This document shows, piece by piece, positions 25,624-34,616 of a DNA stretch of 64,000 bases (positions are counted from its first letter, which is position 1; the number at the start of each line of letters is the position of its first letter). The DNA comes from CAYPHY01 sp964410625. GTDB lineage: Bacteria; Chloroflexota; Anaerolineae; Promineifilales; Promineifilaceae. The DNA lies in NCBI GenBank assembly GCA_964410625.1, contig CAYPHY010000003.1, positions 186,001-250,000 of the forward strand, read 5' to 3'. Both the position numbers and the translations under genes were made by a program. The notes under the pieces are model-generated. The model did no database searches, was not told the origin of the DNA, and saw only the letters and a program-made list of their open reading frames with translations.

Positions 25624-28442
25624 ATGGAACCCCTTCTGTTAGCAACTAAACTACGGATTCCACCACAGCCTCAAAATGCCGTGCGCCGTGCACGGCTCAT
25701 CGACGCCCTCGAACGTGGAACCCCGCATTACAAGCTTGTTTTGCTCTCGGCACCGGCCGGTTATGGCAAGACAACCTTACTTTCACAGTGGGCGAATTCG
25801 AGTCGCTTTCCGGTTGCCTGGTTGGCGCTCAGCGAGGAGGATAACGATCTTGAACGTTTCCTCCGCTACCTGCTGACGGCATGGGAGGAGGTTCAACCGG
25901 GTATTCGCGAAAGCCCCTTGGGGTTGCTTCTTGGCGGTTTGTCGCCGGACAGCGCGGCCGTCTTAACCGCGTTTATCAATGCTGCCAATGACATACCTGA
26001 CCATACCGTGTTTATTCTCGACGACTATGATCTGATTGAAGCTTCCTCCATTCACAACGCGCTCGCTTTTCTCCTTGACCATTTGCCACCCACACTTCAC
26101 TTCATGCTGGCTGGTCGCGGGGAACCGCCGCTGCCGATTGCCCGCTATCGCGCTCGCCAGGCGCTACTAGAGTTTCGCGCCGAGGACTTAGCTTTCTTAC
26201 CGGAAGAGACAAAGGATTTTTTGAATGAACGGATGGGGCTTGCTCTGGCCGATAATGAAGTAGAAAGCCTGCAAGCGCAACTGGAGGGCTGGATCGCCGG
26301 GCTACAGTTGGTGGCGCTGGCTCGCCACCGTCTTGTGGGTGGCGATAAACTGGTTGTTAGCGGCCGTCACCGCTTCATCGCCGATTATCTCACTGAGGAT
26401 GTGCTTGCTCCCTTACCGGATGAACGACGACACTTTCTGCTCCAAACCAGTATCCTTGATCGCTTATGTTGTTCACTGTGCGATGCTGTCACCGGAAGGG
26501 AAGGCAGCCAGGAAGTGCTTGAGATTCTGGAACGAGAAAACTTATTCCTGGTTCCGCTCGATGACAGCCGGGAGTGGTTCCGCTATCACCAGCTCTTTGC
26601 CGACTTCCTGCGTGACGAGCTGAACCGCCGCCATCCCGCTGAAGTCGCTGATCTCCATCGCCGGGCGGCGCGTTGGCATCTGGCGCGTGATCTACCGGAG
26701 CCAGCCTTCGAGTATGCCGTTGCGGGCAACGACGCTGAACTCGTAATTGATATTGCCAATCACTATGGCATTGCCAAGTTAAAGGGGGGCGAGTTCACAA
26801 CCGTGAAACGATGGCTCGATTCGCTGCCAGAGGCGTGGTATATCACTTACCTGGAGCTTAGCTTTTTCCCGGCATTCCTCTTGTTCTTTACCGGCCAGCT
26901 TGATGCTTTTGCCCGCCGCCTTGACGAAATCGAACGCCTGGCGCTTGCCAGTGGTAAGGATATGAACAGGGAATTGGCCAGAGTAACCGCCTGTCGCTGC
27001 TTTATGGCTTGCTTCCAAAACAATATAGTCCAGGCTGAAGCCTTTGCACACCGGGCACTTCTCGACCTGCCCGAAGAGGATGAGTTTGGCTTTCGGCCGA
27101 GTATTTATGGCGCACTGGGCGATACCTACCGCCACAATGGGCGCTGGCAAGAAGCCAAAGCCTCTTACCTCAAGGTGCTTAATTTCCCAGACGCGCCGGC
27201 GTTCCGTATCGAGTCGGTGCACCATTTTGGTGCGCTTGCCGACCTCTACCTGATGCAAGGCCAGCTTCGCGAAGCGGCCGCCTACTGGCGCAAGGCCCTC
27301 GCCGTCATCCAGGCGCAAGATACCTGGGGGAGTTTCCCGCTGCCCTTAATCGGCTGGGTGTTTATCCGCATGGGCGAGATTCTCTATGAGTGGAACGAGT
27401 TAGCGGAAGCCGAGGCGCATCTGTTCCAGGGACTGGAACGCGCTGAACTGGGCGGTGATGTGCGGGCAATGATTGCCGGTTACTTGCTCGCCTGCCGTCT
27501 GAAGCTGACACAAGGTGACATTAAAGCAGCGGCCGACTACCTGGAGCAGGCACGGCCGTTGCTAGAGAATGCTCCCTTTCCAGACTGGAGGGGTCGCTTT
27601 GAACGCCTGCAACTCGAACTCTGGCTGGCAGAGGATAGGTTGCGGATGGCCGTTGATTGGGCTGCTGCACTATTGACAGGCGAGACATTCCAGGGACAAC
27701 CAGAGAGCGAGGCGACCCATCTGGCAATCGCTCGCGTGCTGATTGCGAAAGGGGATTCGCGGTCTCTTGAGCGAGCATTGGCGTTGCTTAAGCAGCTGAT
27801 CGAGGTAGCTGAAGCGGAGGGCCGGATGGGTGTCGCAATCGAGGCGTTGACGCTCCAGGCCCTCGGCTGCTGGCGACTGGGCGACCAGGCGGGCGCTCTG
27901 ACCACCCTGGAACGCGCCTTGCGAACGGCCGAACCCGAAGGCTATATATGCCTCTTTGCCGATTTCGGACTTCCTCTGGCCTGGCTGTTGCTAGAGGCCC
28001 GTTCCCGCGGCGTGTTGCCAGAGTACGTTGACAGGCTACTGGCGGCCGTTGGCACTGACCCGGCACTTTCTGCTGCAGAAGGGATGCCACCGGAACCGCT
28101 TACGCTTCGTGAGCAGGAAGTTCTGCAACTGCTCGCCGCCGGGCTGACCAACCGCGAGATCGGCGAACAACTGGTCATTTCCCCAGAAACCGTCAAGAAG
28201 CACACCAGCAGCATCTACGGGAAGATGGCCGTCAGCAATCGCACTGAGGCTGTTAGCAGAGCTAGAGAACTGGGCTTGNNNNNNNNNNNNNNNNNNNNNN
28301 NNNNNNNNNNNNNNNNNNNNNNNNNNNNNNNNNNNNNNNNNNNNNNNNNNNNNNNNNNNNNNNNNNNNNNNNNNNNNNGATGGCCGTCAGCAATCGCACT
28401 GAGGCTGTTAGCAGAGCTAGAGAACTGGGCTTGTTCGACTAG
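25624..28442 (+). CDS. MalT-type LuxR regulator (ATPase, TPR, HTH), interrupted by assembly gap
   Basis: The domain order is an N-terminal STAND-type ATPase with Walker A SAPAGYGKTTL (residues 42-52) and Walker B VFILDDYD, winged-helix and TPR-like helices through about residue 800, and a C-terminal LuxR HTH with LTLREQEVLQLLAAGLTNRE and a VKKHTSSIYGKM recognition helix. It would act as a ligand- and ATP-dependent transcription activator. The N run at 28279-28378 is flanked by the same 55 bp on each side (28224-28278 and 28379-28433). If that overlap is collapsed, the protein ends ELGLFD with TAG at 28440-28442, about 887 residues. Read literally, the gap shifts the frame by 155 bp and yields a false tail to 28473. 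Confidence 0.88.
28279..28378. other. 100-N scaffold gap flanked by a 55-bp duplication (assembly artefact)
   Basis: Exactly 100 Ns separate two identical 55-bp stretches starting GATGGCCGTCAGCAATCGC. Two contigs that overlap by 55 bp were most likely joined with a default-length gap, so no sequence is missing. Confidence 0.9.
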
Positions 28443-28711
28443 CAGCCATTCCCCTCTCCCCTCCCCTTCCTAAAAAATACCCCGCTTAAATACCCCATTT
28501 GGGGCAAGACGATAGCGTGTCCTTGGCTTATGTTGGAAATAGTAGATGAAATCTCACCGACTACTTACATATCACTTTGGTTGCCAACGATATTTGGATG
28601 TGGTCAAACACATATGAAATCAGCGTTTGTCCGCGTTCGTCTGCGTCCATTTTTGGAAAATGGTATGTAGCTAGATCCACCAAATCCCCACAAGGAAGGA
28701 GATGTATAGGA

Positions 28712-29524
28712 ATGTCTAGACAACAGTTTTTTGATGAAGCATATGGCTCAAAACCGCCGGAAAACTACGAGCGTTTCTTTGTCCCGGCCATTGGTGAGCC
28801 GCTAGCACATGATCTCATTCGTCTGGCAGCGCTACGCCCCGGCGAACGGGTGTTGGATGTTGCCTGTGGAACCGGTATCGTGGCGCGGCTCGCCTCCCAA
28901 CAGGTCGGCCCAAACGGGACTGTCATCGGACTCGACATGAACCCCGGCATGTTGGCCGTTGCCCGGTCGGTCACGCCGGCGGATATGGCAATCGAGTGGT
29001 ATGAGTCGAGTGCCGAAGAGATGTCGCTGCCGGATGAGGCGTTCGACGTCGTATTATGCCAGATGGGCCTTCAATTTATGACAGACCAACTGGCTGCGTT
29101 GCGGGAAATGCGAAGGGTTTTGGTACCCGGCGGCCGACTCATTCTAAGTGTACCGGGGCCGACGGCGAAAACGTTCGCTATCCTGACCCAGGAATTGGAA
29201 CAACATATCAGTTCCCAGGCTGCGGGATTCGTAACCCAGGTATTCTCATTGCACGACACCACGGAGATTCAAAGACTCCTGAGCGACGCAGAGTTCCGCA
29301 ACATTGCTGTCCAGGCAGACCATAAGGTGCTGACACTCCCACCACCAAAGGAGTTCCTCTGGCAATATGTGCATAGTACCCCTCTCGCCGGACTGGTGGC
29401 GAAAGTGGATGAAGAAACTCTTGCCGCGTTAGAGCGCGACGTCGTCAAAAAGTGGCGGAATTTCAAGGAAGATGGCAGCTTGATGTATCAGCAGCGCATT
29501 GTAGTCGCCACTGCTCAGAAGTAA
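28712..29524 (+). CDS. Class I SAM-dependent methyltransferase
   Basis: A 270-residue protein of the UbiE/Methyltransf_11 type. SAM-binding motif I is VLDVACGTGIVARLA, followed by VIGLDMNPGMLAVAR, SLPDEAFDVVLCQMGLQF (motif IV) and LVPGGRLILSVPG. The ATG at 28712 is preceded by AAGGAAGGAGATG; the open frame upstream (from 28577) covers non-coding sequence and is not used. The substrate is not predictable. The gene and its downstream neighbour lie in a stretch with only one CGGCCG hexamer in about 1.4 kb, unlike the rest of the window, which hints at recent acquisition. Confidence 0.85.
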   Translation: MSRQQFFDEAYGSKPPENYERFFVPAIGEPLAHDLIRLAALRPGERVLDVACGTGIVARLASQQVGPNGTVIGLDMNPGMLAVARSVTPADMAIEWYESSAEEMSLPDEAFDVVLCQMGLQFMTDQLAALREMRRVLVPGGRLILSVPGPTAKTFAILTQELEQHISSQAAGFVTQVFSLHDTTEIQRLLSDAEFRNIAVQADHKVLTLPPPKEFLWQYVHSTPLAGLVAKVDEETLAALERDVVKKWRNFKEDGSLMYQQRIVVATAQK

Positions 29525-29565
29525 GGGCCACTGGTAATCAGTAAAGGAAATCAAAAGAGTTGATC

Positions 29566-29871
29566 ATGGTTCTTATACGATTTGTCTGTCATGCCAAGAT
29601 CGGTCAGTCGAGTGAAGTCCTGTCCGGTTTCAAACAGTCGCTGACGATCATTGGTTCGTTGTTCAATCAGAGCGTGCAGGGTCGCCTTCTAACTGATTTG
29701 AGTGGCCCATTCGATACGGTCGTTCTGGAAGTCGAGGTAGAGAGCCTGGCCGAGTGGGAGCGGCTTCGAGTAGAGATATTCTCGAACCCTCAAGTTCAAG
29801 AGGCGGAAGCCGCCATGCCCGACCTCGTCGTATCTGGGCAAACCGAGTTCTATACGATTGAAGCAATATGA
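29566..29871 (+). CDS. Small dimeric alpha/beta-barrel-like protein, function unknown
   Basis: About 101 residues. It opens VLIRFVCHAKIGQSSEVLSG and has VVLEVEVESLAEWERLRVEI in the middle. The alternation of beta strands and helices, with hydrophobic strand LIRFVCHA and a helix of W-E-R-L-R type, looks like a ferredoxin-like (NIPSNAP/Dabb/EthD-size) barrel, but I do not recognise a specific family. It follows the methyltransferase by 41 bp on the same strand, so co-transcription is likely. The ATG at 29566 is preferred over the TTG at 29560. The last residues are VSGQTEFYTIEAI. Confidence 0.6.
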   Translation: MVLIRFVCHAKIGQSSEVLSGFKQSLTIIGSLFNQSVQGRLLTDLSGPFDTVVLEVEVESLAEWERLRVEIFSNPQVQEAEAAMPDLVVSGQTEFYTIEAI

Positions 29872-29891
29872 TGCTCTAAGCGTGACGTTGG

Positions 29892-31901
29892 TTAATCTCC
29901 CGGTACCAAAAACTCTTCAAGCTCGGCCGCTTCCTCTTCCTCGGTGATCTCTCGACGGAACTGACTTTGATAGAGGTCATAGTAGAAGCCTTGCGCGGCC
30001 AGCAATTCTTGATGCGTTCCGCGCTCAATGATCTGGCCGTCTTTCAAGACCAATACCTGGTCCGCGTTGCGAATGGTACTAAGCCGGTGGGCGATGACGA
30101 AGCTCGTCCGGCCTTCCAGAAGCGTATTCAATGCCTCTTGAATTTCGCGCTCGGTGCGCGTGTCCACGCTGCTGGTCGCCTCGTCGAGGATCAGGATACG
30201 CGGGTCAATCAGCGCCACACGAGCAATCGCCAGTAATTGCCGCTGCCCCTGGCTCAGGCCGCCGCCGCGCTCGCCCAGCACGGTGTTATAACCATCGGGC
30301 AAACGGCCGATAAAATCATCTGCGCGAGCCAGCTTGGCCGCAGCGATCACCTCTACTTCGCTGGCGTCGGGGCGGCCGTAGCGAATATTGTTCATCACCG
30401 TATCGCTAAACAAGAACGTGTCCTGCAAGACGATCCCAATTTGCTGGCGTAGGCTATCGTGGGTTACATCGCGCACATCGTATCCGTCCACCAACACTGC
30501 ACCCTCAGTTACATCATAAAAACGGGGCAAGAGATTGATGATCGTCGTTTTTCCTGCGCCGGTCGGCCCGACAATGGCAACCGTTTCGCCCGGTTCAGCG
30601 CTGATATCGATCCCGCGCAGCACCGGCTCTCCTGGGTTGTACTCCGCCCAAACATTACGGAACTCAACATGCCCTTGCACGGGTGGAAGCTCAACGGCGT
30701 CTGGCTTATCCACCAAATCAGGCTGCTCGTCCAGGAGTCCAAAGATGCGCTCCGCCCCGGCAATCGCGCTTTGCAGATTACCCCATAAGACGGCGATTTG
30801 CTGCACCGGGCGGCTGAACTGCTGCGAGTAGCCGATAAAGGTGATGATCAACCCGACCGAGATGGTGCTGCCCAACAGTCCGCCACCGTTGAGGATCAAA
30901 ATGCCACCCACACCGGCAATCAGCGCCATACTAACATAGCCCAATGCCTCTAGCGTGGGGGCCAATGCGCTGGTGAACGCCTGGGCGCGGATGTTGGCGT
31001 CGCGGGTGGCGGCGTTGTTACTACGGAACTGTTCAATATTTTCGTCCTCGCGGCTGAAGGCCTGGACTTCACGCACGGCCGAGATACTTTCCTGCAAATC
31101 AGCATTCACCGTGCCCAGCTCTTGCCGCGCCCGGCGGAACGCTTTACGGGCCTGGTTGGAGAACCAGCGTGTAGCGATGACCATCAGCGGCAGAGGCAGC
31201 AGACTGATCAGCGCAAAAGGGGCATTACGCGCAAACATCGCATAGGCCGTCCAGACGATGAGCAGACCGCCCTGCAACACCGAAATCAGGCCAAAGCCGA
31301 TCATCTGTTGCAGCGTGTCCATATCATTGGTGAAGCGGCTCATCAGGTCGCCGACCTCATGCCTGGAGAAGTAGCCCAGGCTGAGGCGGTGGACATGTTG
31401 AAAGACGTGGGCGCGAAGATCACGCAGGACGCGATAACCGGCGCGGCTCATCAGATAGAACTGCAAGCCACTGACAATTGAACTACCGATGAAGAGCGCG
31501 ACAATCAGCAAGATAAGTTGGGTCAGTCCGGCCAATGTCTCTGCGGCCGTCGCTGTGAGATCGGGCGTGGTATAGGTACAGTTGCTGAAGGCGGTCTCGG
31601 CCGCTTCTGAACCCTGAAAAGCCTGCAAGTCAACCCCTTCAGGCAGCGCGGCCGGAGCGGAGCCATCTCCGCCCCTTGCCGCCAACTGAGCGACGAAGGG
31701 GCCAAGGTAACAATCGGCCGCCTGACCGGTCAGATCGGGGATCAAGATTTGCATGTACGTTCCGCCGATAATCAGTGCCGCTACCACTAGCAGCGAAAGC
31801 GTGTAGCGGCGGAAATAGACCCATATGCGGCCCAGGGTCTCGCCAACACTTTTGGCTTTACTTTGTTCCATTCCAAGAGCGCGTGCGCCATGATCAAACA
31901 T
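29892..31901 (-). CDS. ABC exporter half-transporter, consensus ATP site subunit
   Basis: About 669 residues: six membrane helices then an ATPase domain. The loop between helices 1 and 2 is enlarged (about 60 residues, with two Cys that could pair). ATPase motifs: Walker A GPTGAGKTT, Walker B with catalytic Glu ILILDEATSSVD, H-loop IAHRLST, and a variant signature LSQGQ instead of LSGGQ. Its partner at 31894 has the complementary variations, so the two form a heterodimer with one degenerate ATP site, as in TM287/288 or LmrCD. The ATG at 31899-31901 has GGAG upstream and overlaps the partner's stop by 8 bp; the frame is open further upstream but inside that gene. Confidence 0.9.
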   Translation of the reverse strand: MFDHGARALGMEQSKAKSVGETLGRIWVYFRRYTLSLLVVAALIIGGTYMQILIPDLTGQAADCYLGPFVAQLAARGGDGSAPAALPEGVDLQAFQGSEAAETAFSNCTYTTPDLTATAAETLAGLTQLILLIVALFIGSSIVSGLQFYLMSRAGYRVLRDLRAHVFQHVHRLSLGYFSRHEVGDLMSRFTNDMDTLQQMIGFGLISVLQGGLLIVWTAYAMFARNAPFALISLLPLPLMVIATRWFSNQARKAFRRARQELGTVNADLQESISAVREVQAFSREDENIEQFRSNNAATRDANIRAQAFTSALAPTLEALGYVSMALIAGVGGILILNGGGLLGSTISVGLIITFIGYSQQFSRPVQQIAVLWGNLQSAIAGAERIFGLLDEQPDLVDKPDAVELPPVQGHVEFRNVWAEYNPGEPVLRGIDISAEPGETVAIVGPTGAGKTTIINLLPRFYDVTEGAVLVDGYDVRDVTHDSLRQQIGIVLQDTFLFSDTVMNNIRYGRPDASEVEVIAAAKLARADDFIGRLPDGYNTVLGERGGGLSQGQRQLLAIARVALIDPRILILDEATSSVDTRTEREIQEALNTLLEGRTSFVIAHRLSTIRNADQVLVLKDGQIIERGTHQELLAAQGFYYDLYQSQFRREITEEEEAAELEEFLVPGD

Positions 31902-33816
31902 GTTCGGTGTCTCCGTTGCTATGAACCGCATCTTCTGCCAGTTGCGAATGGTAAATCTCGGCATAGATGGGGCTGTCTTCCATCAGTTCTTCATGCGTCC
32001 CGCGAGCGACGATCTGTCCCTGATCGAGTACCAAAATCTGGTCTGCGTTCAGCACGGTGCTGATTCGCTGGGCGATCACAAAACTGGTGCGCCCTTCCAT
32101 CAACGTATCCAATGCCTTTTGGATCACATACTCCGTATTTAAATCCACGCTGCTGGTACTGTCGTCGAGGATCAAGATATGGGGGTTGAGCAATAGGGCG
32201 CGGGCGATGGCGATCCGCTGCTTTTGGCCGCCGCTGAGCGTCGAGCCGCGCTCGCCCACCGGTGTGTCATAGCCTTGCGGGAAGGAGATAATGAAGTCGT
32301 GGGCGGCCGCAGCCTTTGCCGCCGCTATCACTTCTTCGTCGGTGGCGTCTGGACGGCCGAAAGCGATGTTCTCGCGAATCGTGCCGCTAAAGAGCGTCGT
32401 TTCCTGCAAGACAATCCCGATCTGCTTCCGCAAACTCTCCAGCGTCACATCACGCACATCACGACCGTCAATCAACACCTGCCCTTCGCTGGCGTCGTAG
32501 AAGCGCGGGATCAAATTGATGATCGTCGTCTTGCCGCTGCCTGTCGAGCCGAGCAAGGCGACTGTTTGCCCCGGTTCGGCCGTCAAATTCACATCGCTCA
32601 AAACGGCTTCACCGCTGCTGAAATAGCGGAAGGTGACATCGCGAAATTCGACGCGGCCGTCAATCTCATCCAGCTCAATTGCCCCTGGCTTGTTTTCCAC
32701 ATCATTCTTCGCGTCCAGTATCTCAAAAATCCGCGTCGCGCTGGCTGATGCCTGCGCCATCAGCGAGATGATGAAGCCAAGCTGGCCCATCGGGAAGAAG
32801 AGATAGACGAGATAGAGGCTGAACTTCTGCCACTCGCCGAGGGTGAGCGTGTCGTTTATGATTTGCCGGCCGCCGAAGTAAAGCACGGCCGCCTGTCCCA
32901 AGTTGGCGATTAGAAAGATGAACGGGAACAAGAAGGAGAAGACGCGGCTGATGTGGATGCGCTGTGCCAGTTCACGATCAATCGCCTCGCCAAATCGCTC
33001 TTGTTCACGCGGTTCCGTGGTAAATGCCTTCACCACTTTCAACCCGGACAGATTTTCTTGTAAGACCGTATTCACATGGGACAGGCGTTGTTGCACCTCA
33101 ACAAACATCGGCTGGGCTATCGCTCCGAATATCATGAAGATGATCATGGCAACCGGCAATAGTGGCAACACCACCAGCGTTAATTGTAAGTTGGTGAAGA
33201 ACAAGATAACCAACGTGCCGACCAGCAGGATCAACGACTGCAAGGCCATCAATAAGCCCTGGCCAATGAAGATACGCAGCCGTTCCACATCATCGGTGGC
33301 ACGCACCATCAGTTGGCCGGTACGGTTGCGGTCGTGGTAGCTAAAGCTCAGCCGCTGGATTTTGGAGAAAATATCGTTGCGCAAGTCAAAGGCGATGTTT
33401 TCCGACAACGATTGCGAGGCAAAATTTTGGGCAAAGGAAAACAGTCCGCGAGCGATGGCAAAGACGACGATCACGACAGTCGCCCACAAAATTGCGCGGG
33501 GGGCGGCGTCGAGTTCCACTTGCGCGGCCGCCAGATCAAGCCCCAACCGGTCGGCCGCGAATTGTTGGATATTAGCGGGTAGGTCGAAAATCGCCTGATA
33601 GGTGGCGGTGTTGATGATCGTGTCAATAATCTGCTGGATCAGTTGCGGCACGGCCAACTGAGCGACGGTGGCGACGATCAGCGCGATGGTAGCCACGGCC
33701 GTCAGCTTCGGATAGCCAAACAAATAGCGGATGGAGCGGCCGAGGGCGTTATTGCGTTGTCCGCCCGCCCTGCGCGGCCGTCGGGGGGGCCTGGATGGTC
33801 TTGCAGCGACTTGCAT
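31894..33816 (-). CDS. ABC exporter half-transporter, degenerate ATP site subunit
   Basis: A 640-residue half-transporter with a basic N-terminus (PSRPPRRPRRAGGQ), six membrane helices and an ATPase domain. Walker A is GSTGSGKTT and the signature is canonical LSGGQ, but the Walker B region reads ILILDDSTSSVD (catalytic Glu replaced by Asp) and the H-loop reads IAQRIST (His replaced by Gln). These losses mark the non-hydrolysing site of a heterodimeric exporter. It lies 18 bp downstream of a marR gene, so drug or lipid export under MarR control is likely. Substrate unknown. Confidence 0.9.
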   Translation of the reverse strand: MQVAARPSRPPRRPRRAGGQRNNALGRSIRYLFGYPKLTAVATIALIVATVAQLAVPQLIQQIIDTIINTATYQAIFDLPANIQQFAADRLGLDLAAAQVELDAAPRAILWATVVIVVFAIARGLFSFAQNFASQSLSENIAFDLRNDIFSKIQRLSFSYHDRNRTGQLMVRATDDVERLRIFIGQGLLMALQSLILLVGTLVILFFTNLQLTLVVLPLLPVAMIIFMIFGAIAQPMFVEVQQRLSHVNTVLQENLSGLKVVKAFTTEPREQERFGEAIDRELAQRIHISRVFSFLFPFIFLIANLGQAAVLYFGGRQIINDTLTLGEWQKFSLYLVYLFFPMGQLGFIISLMAQASASATRIFEILDAKNDVENKPGAIELDEIDGRVEFRDVTFRYFSSGEAVLSDVNLTAEPGQTVALLGSTGSGKTTIINLIPRFYDASEGQVLIDGRDVRDVTLESLRKQIGIVLQETTLFSGTIRENIAFGRPDATDEEVIAAAKAAAAHDFIISFPQGYDTPVGERGSTLSGGQKQRIAIARALLLNPHILILDDSTSSVDLNTEYVIQKALDTLMEGRTSFVIAQRISTVLNADQILVLDQGQIVARGTHEELMEDSPIYAEIYHSQLAEDAVHSNGDTEHV

Positions 33817-33834
33817 TGATCTTTCCTTTGGTTA

Positions 33835-34383
33835 CTATTTGTCCTTAATACATGGACGTTTACGCATCTGGGTGGCATTTCGGTTCAGCTTTTGCAGTAA
33901 TGCGCTCAAGGTTTCCATTTCCTCGCTGCTCAAAATGCTGAAAATCTCCCCGGCCGCTCGCATATGGAATGTTCCGTGATTCGTTACCAGTTCTCTCCCT
34001 GCGTTGGTCAGAAAAATGTTGAACTTGCGCCGATCCTGCTCGTCTAAGAGGCGTTCAACCAGCCCGCTTTCTTCCAGGCTGCGGATCAGGGCGCTGATCG
34101 TGTTGCGGCTGGTTCCCTGATACTTGCTGATCTCCGAAGGGTTTAAGCCATCGGAGGCTCCCGTATGCTCGCAAAAGAGGAGCATCATCAACACGCGAAA
34201 CTGTGCCGGAGATAATCCGGAGGCGGCGAGACTGGTCTCATTCAGTTGGTGGACGGCGTGAGCCACCAGGCGCATCTCGTCCATCAGGCGAATGGCGCGG
34301 GGGTCTAGATCAGGATGAATGTTCTGAACAAACCCCATCCATTTTTGGCGTTGCTCCTCGGTGGGCAGATAGCGGTTTTCCAT
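33835..34383 (-). CDS. MarR family regulator of the ABC exporter operon
   Basis: A 182-residue winged-helix regulator. The core has LSPAQFRVLMMLLF, PSEISKYQGTSRNTISALIRS (HTH), LVERLLDEQDRRKFNIFLT (wing with the MarR DxRxxxxxLT pattern as DRRKFNIFLT) and a C-terminal dimer helix. It has a longer N-terminal helix than the usual 140-residue members. First gene of a three-gene minus-strand operon with two ABC half-transporters. A 7-bp-arm palindrome lies 13 bp upstream of its start, which suits autorepression relieved by an exported compound. GAAGGACG precedes the ATG. Confidence 0.88.
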   Translation of the reverse strand: MENRYLPTEEQRQKWMGFVQNIHPDLDPRAIRLMDEMRLVAHAVHQLNETSLAASGLSPAQFRVLMMLLFCEHTGASDGLNPSEISKYQGTSRNTISALIRSLEESGLVERLLDEQDRRKFNIFLTNAGRELVTNHGTFHMRAAGEIFSILSSEEMETLSALLQKLNRNATQMRKRPCIKDK

Positions 34384-34396
34384 GAATCGTCCTTCT

Positions 34397-34412
34397 TTCG
34401 TTCGTGAACGAA
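34397..34412. promoter_or_regulatory. Palindromic candidate operator upstream of marR
   Basis: TTCGTTC-GT-GAACGAA has perfect 7-bp arms and a 2-bp centre, a size typical for MarR dimers. It lies between the marR start (34383) and its upstream region. The promoter itself is not clear. Confidence 0.5.
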
Positions 34413-34491
34413 TAATAACACATGGAATTGTACGCCAACGAACTATTTTGTCAAACAGGTTTGTATGATTGTCTGGTTAACAATAATAGGT

Positions 34492-34607
34492 TAGGAGTTA
34501 CACCCTTGCATCGAATTGACGCGAATTTTGACCTCATTTTCGCGAAAATTCGCACAGCAATCTTTGCGCTAATTCGTTGCGAAAATTCTAAACTTGCGTA
34601 AGTCCTA
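34492..34607. mobile_element. 116-bp diverged MITE-like element, end TAGGACTTACGCA family (copy 2)
   Basis: The right end TGCGTAAGTCCTA (34595-34607) is exact; the left end TAGGAGTTACACCC is degraded. The interior has AATTGACGCGAATTTT and TTCGCGAAAATTCGC units, a different repeat family from copies 1 and 3. Confidence 0.65.
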
Positions 34608-34616
34608 ATAGGTATC

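Noticed and set aside
28224..28433. True tandem duplication at the end of the regulator gene
   Set aside because: The copies are exactly identical, 55 bp long and separated by exactly 100 Ns, which points to a scaffold join rather than biology.
28577..28711. Upstream extension of the methyltransferase
   Set aside because: The ATG at 28712 has a strong ribosome-binding site, and upstream residues have no similarity to the family.
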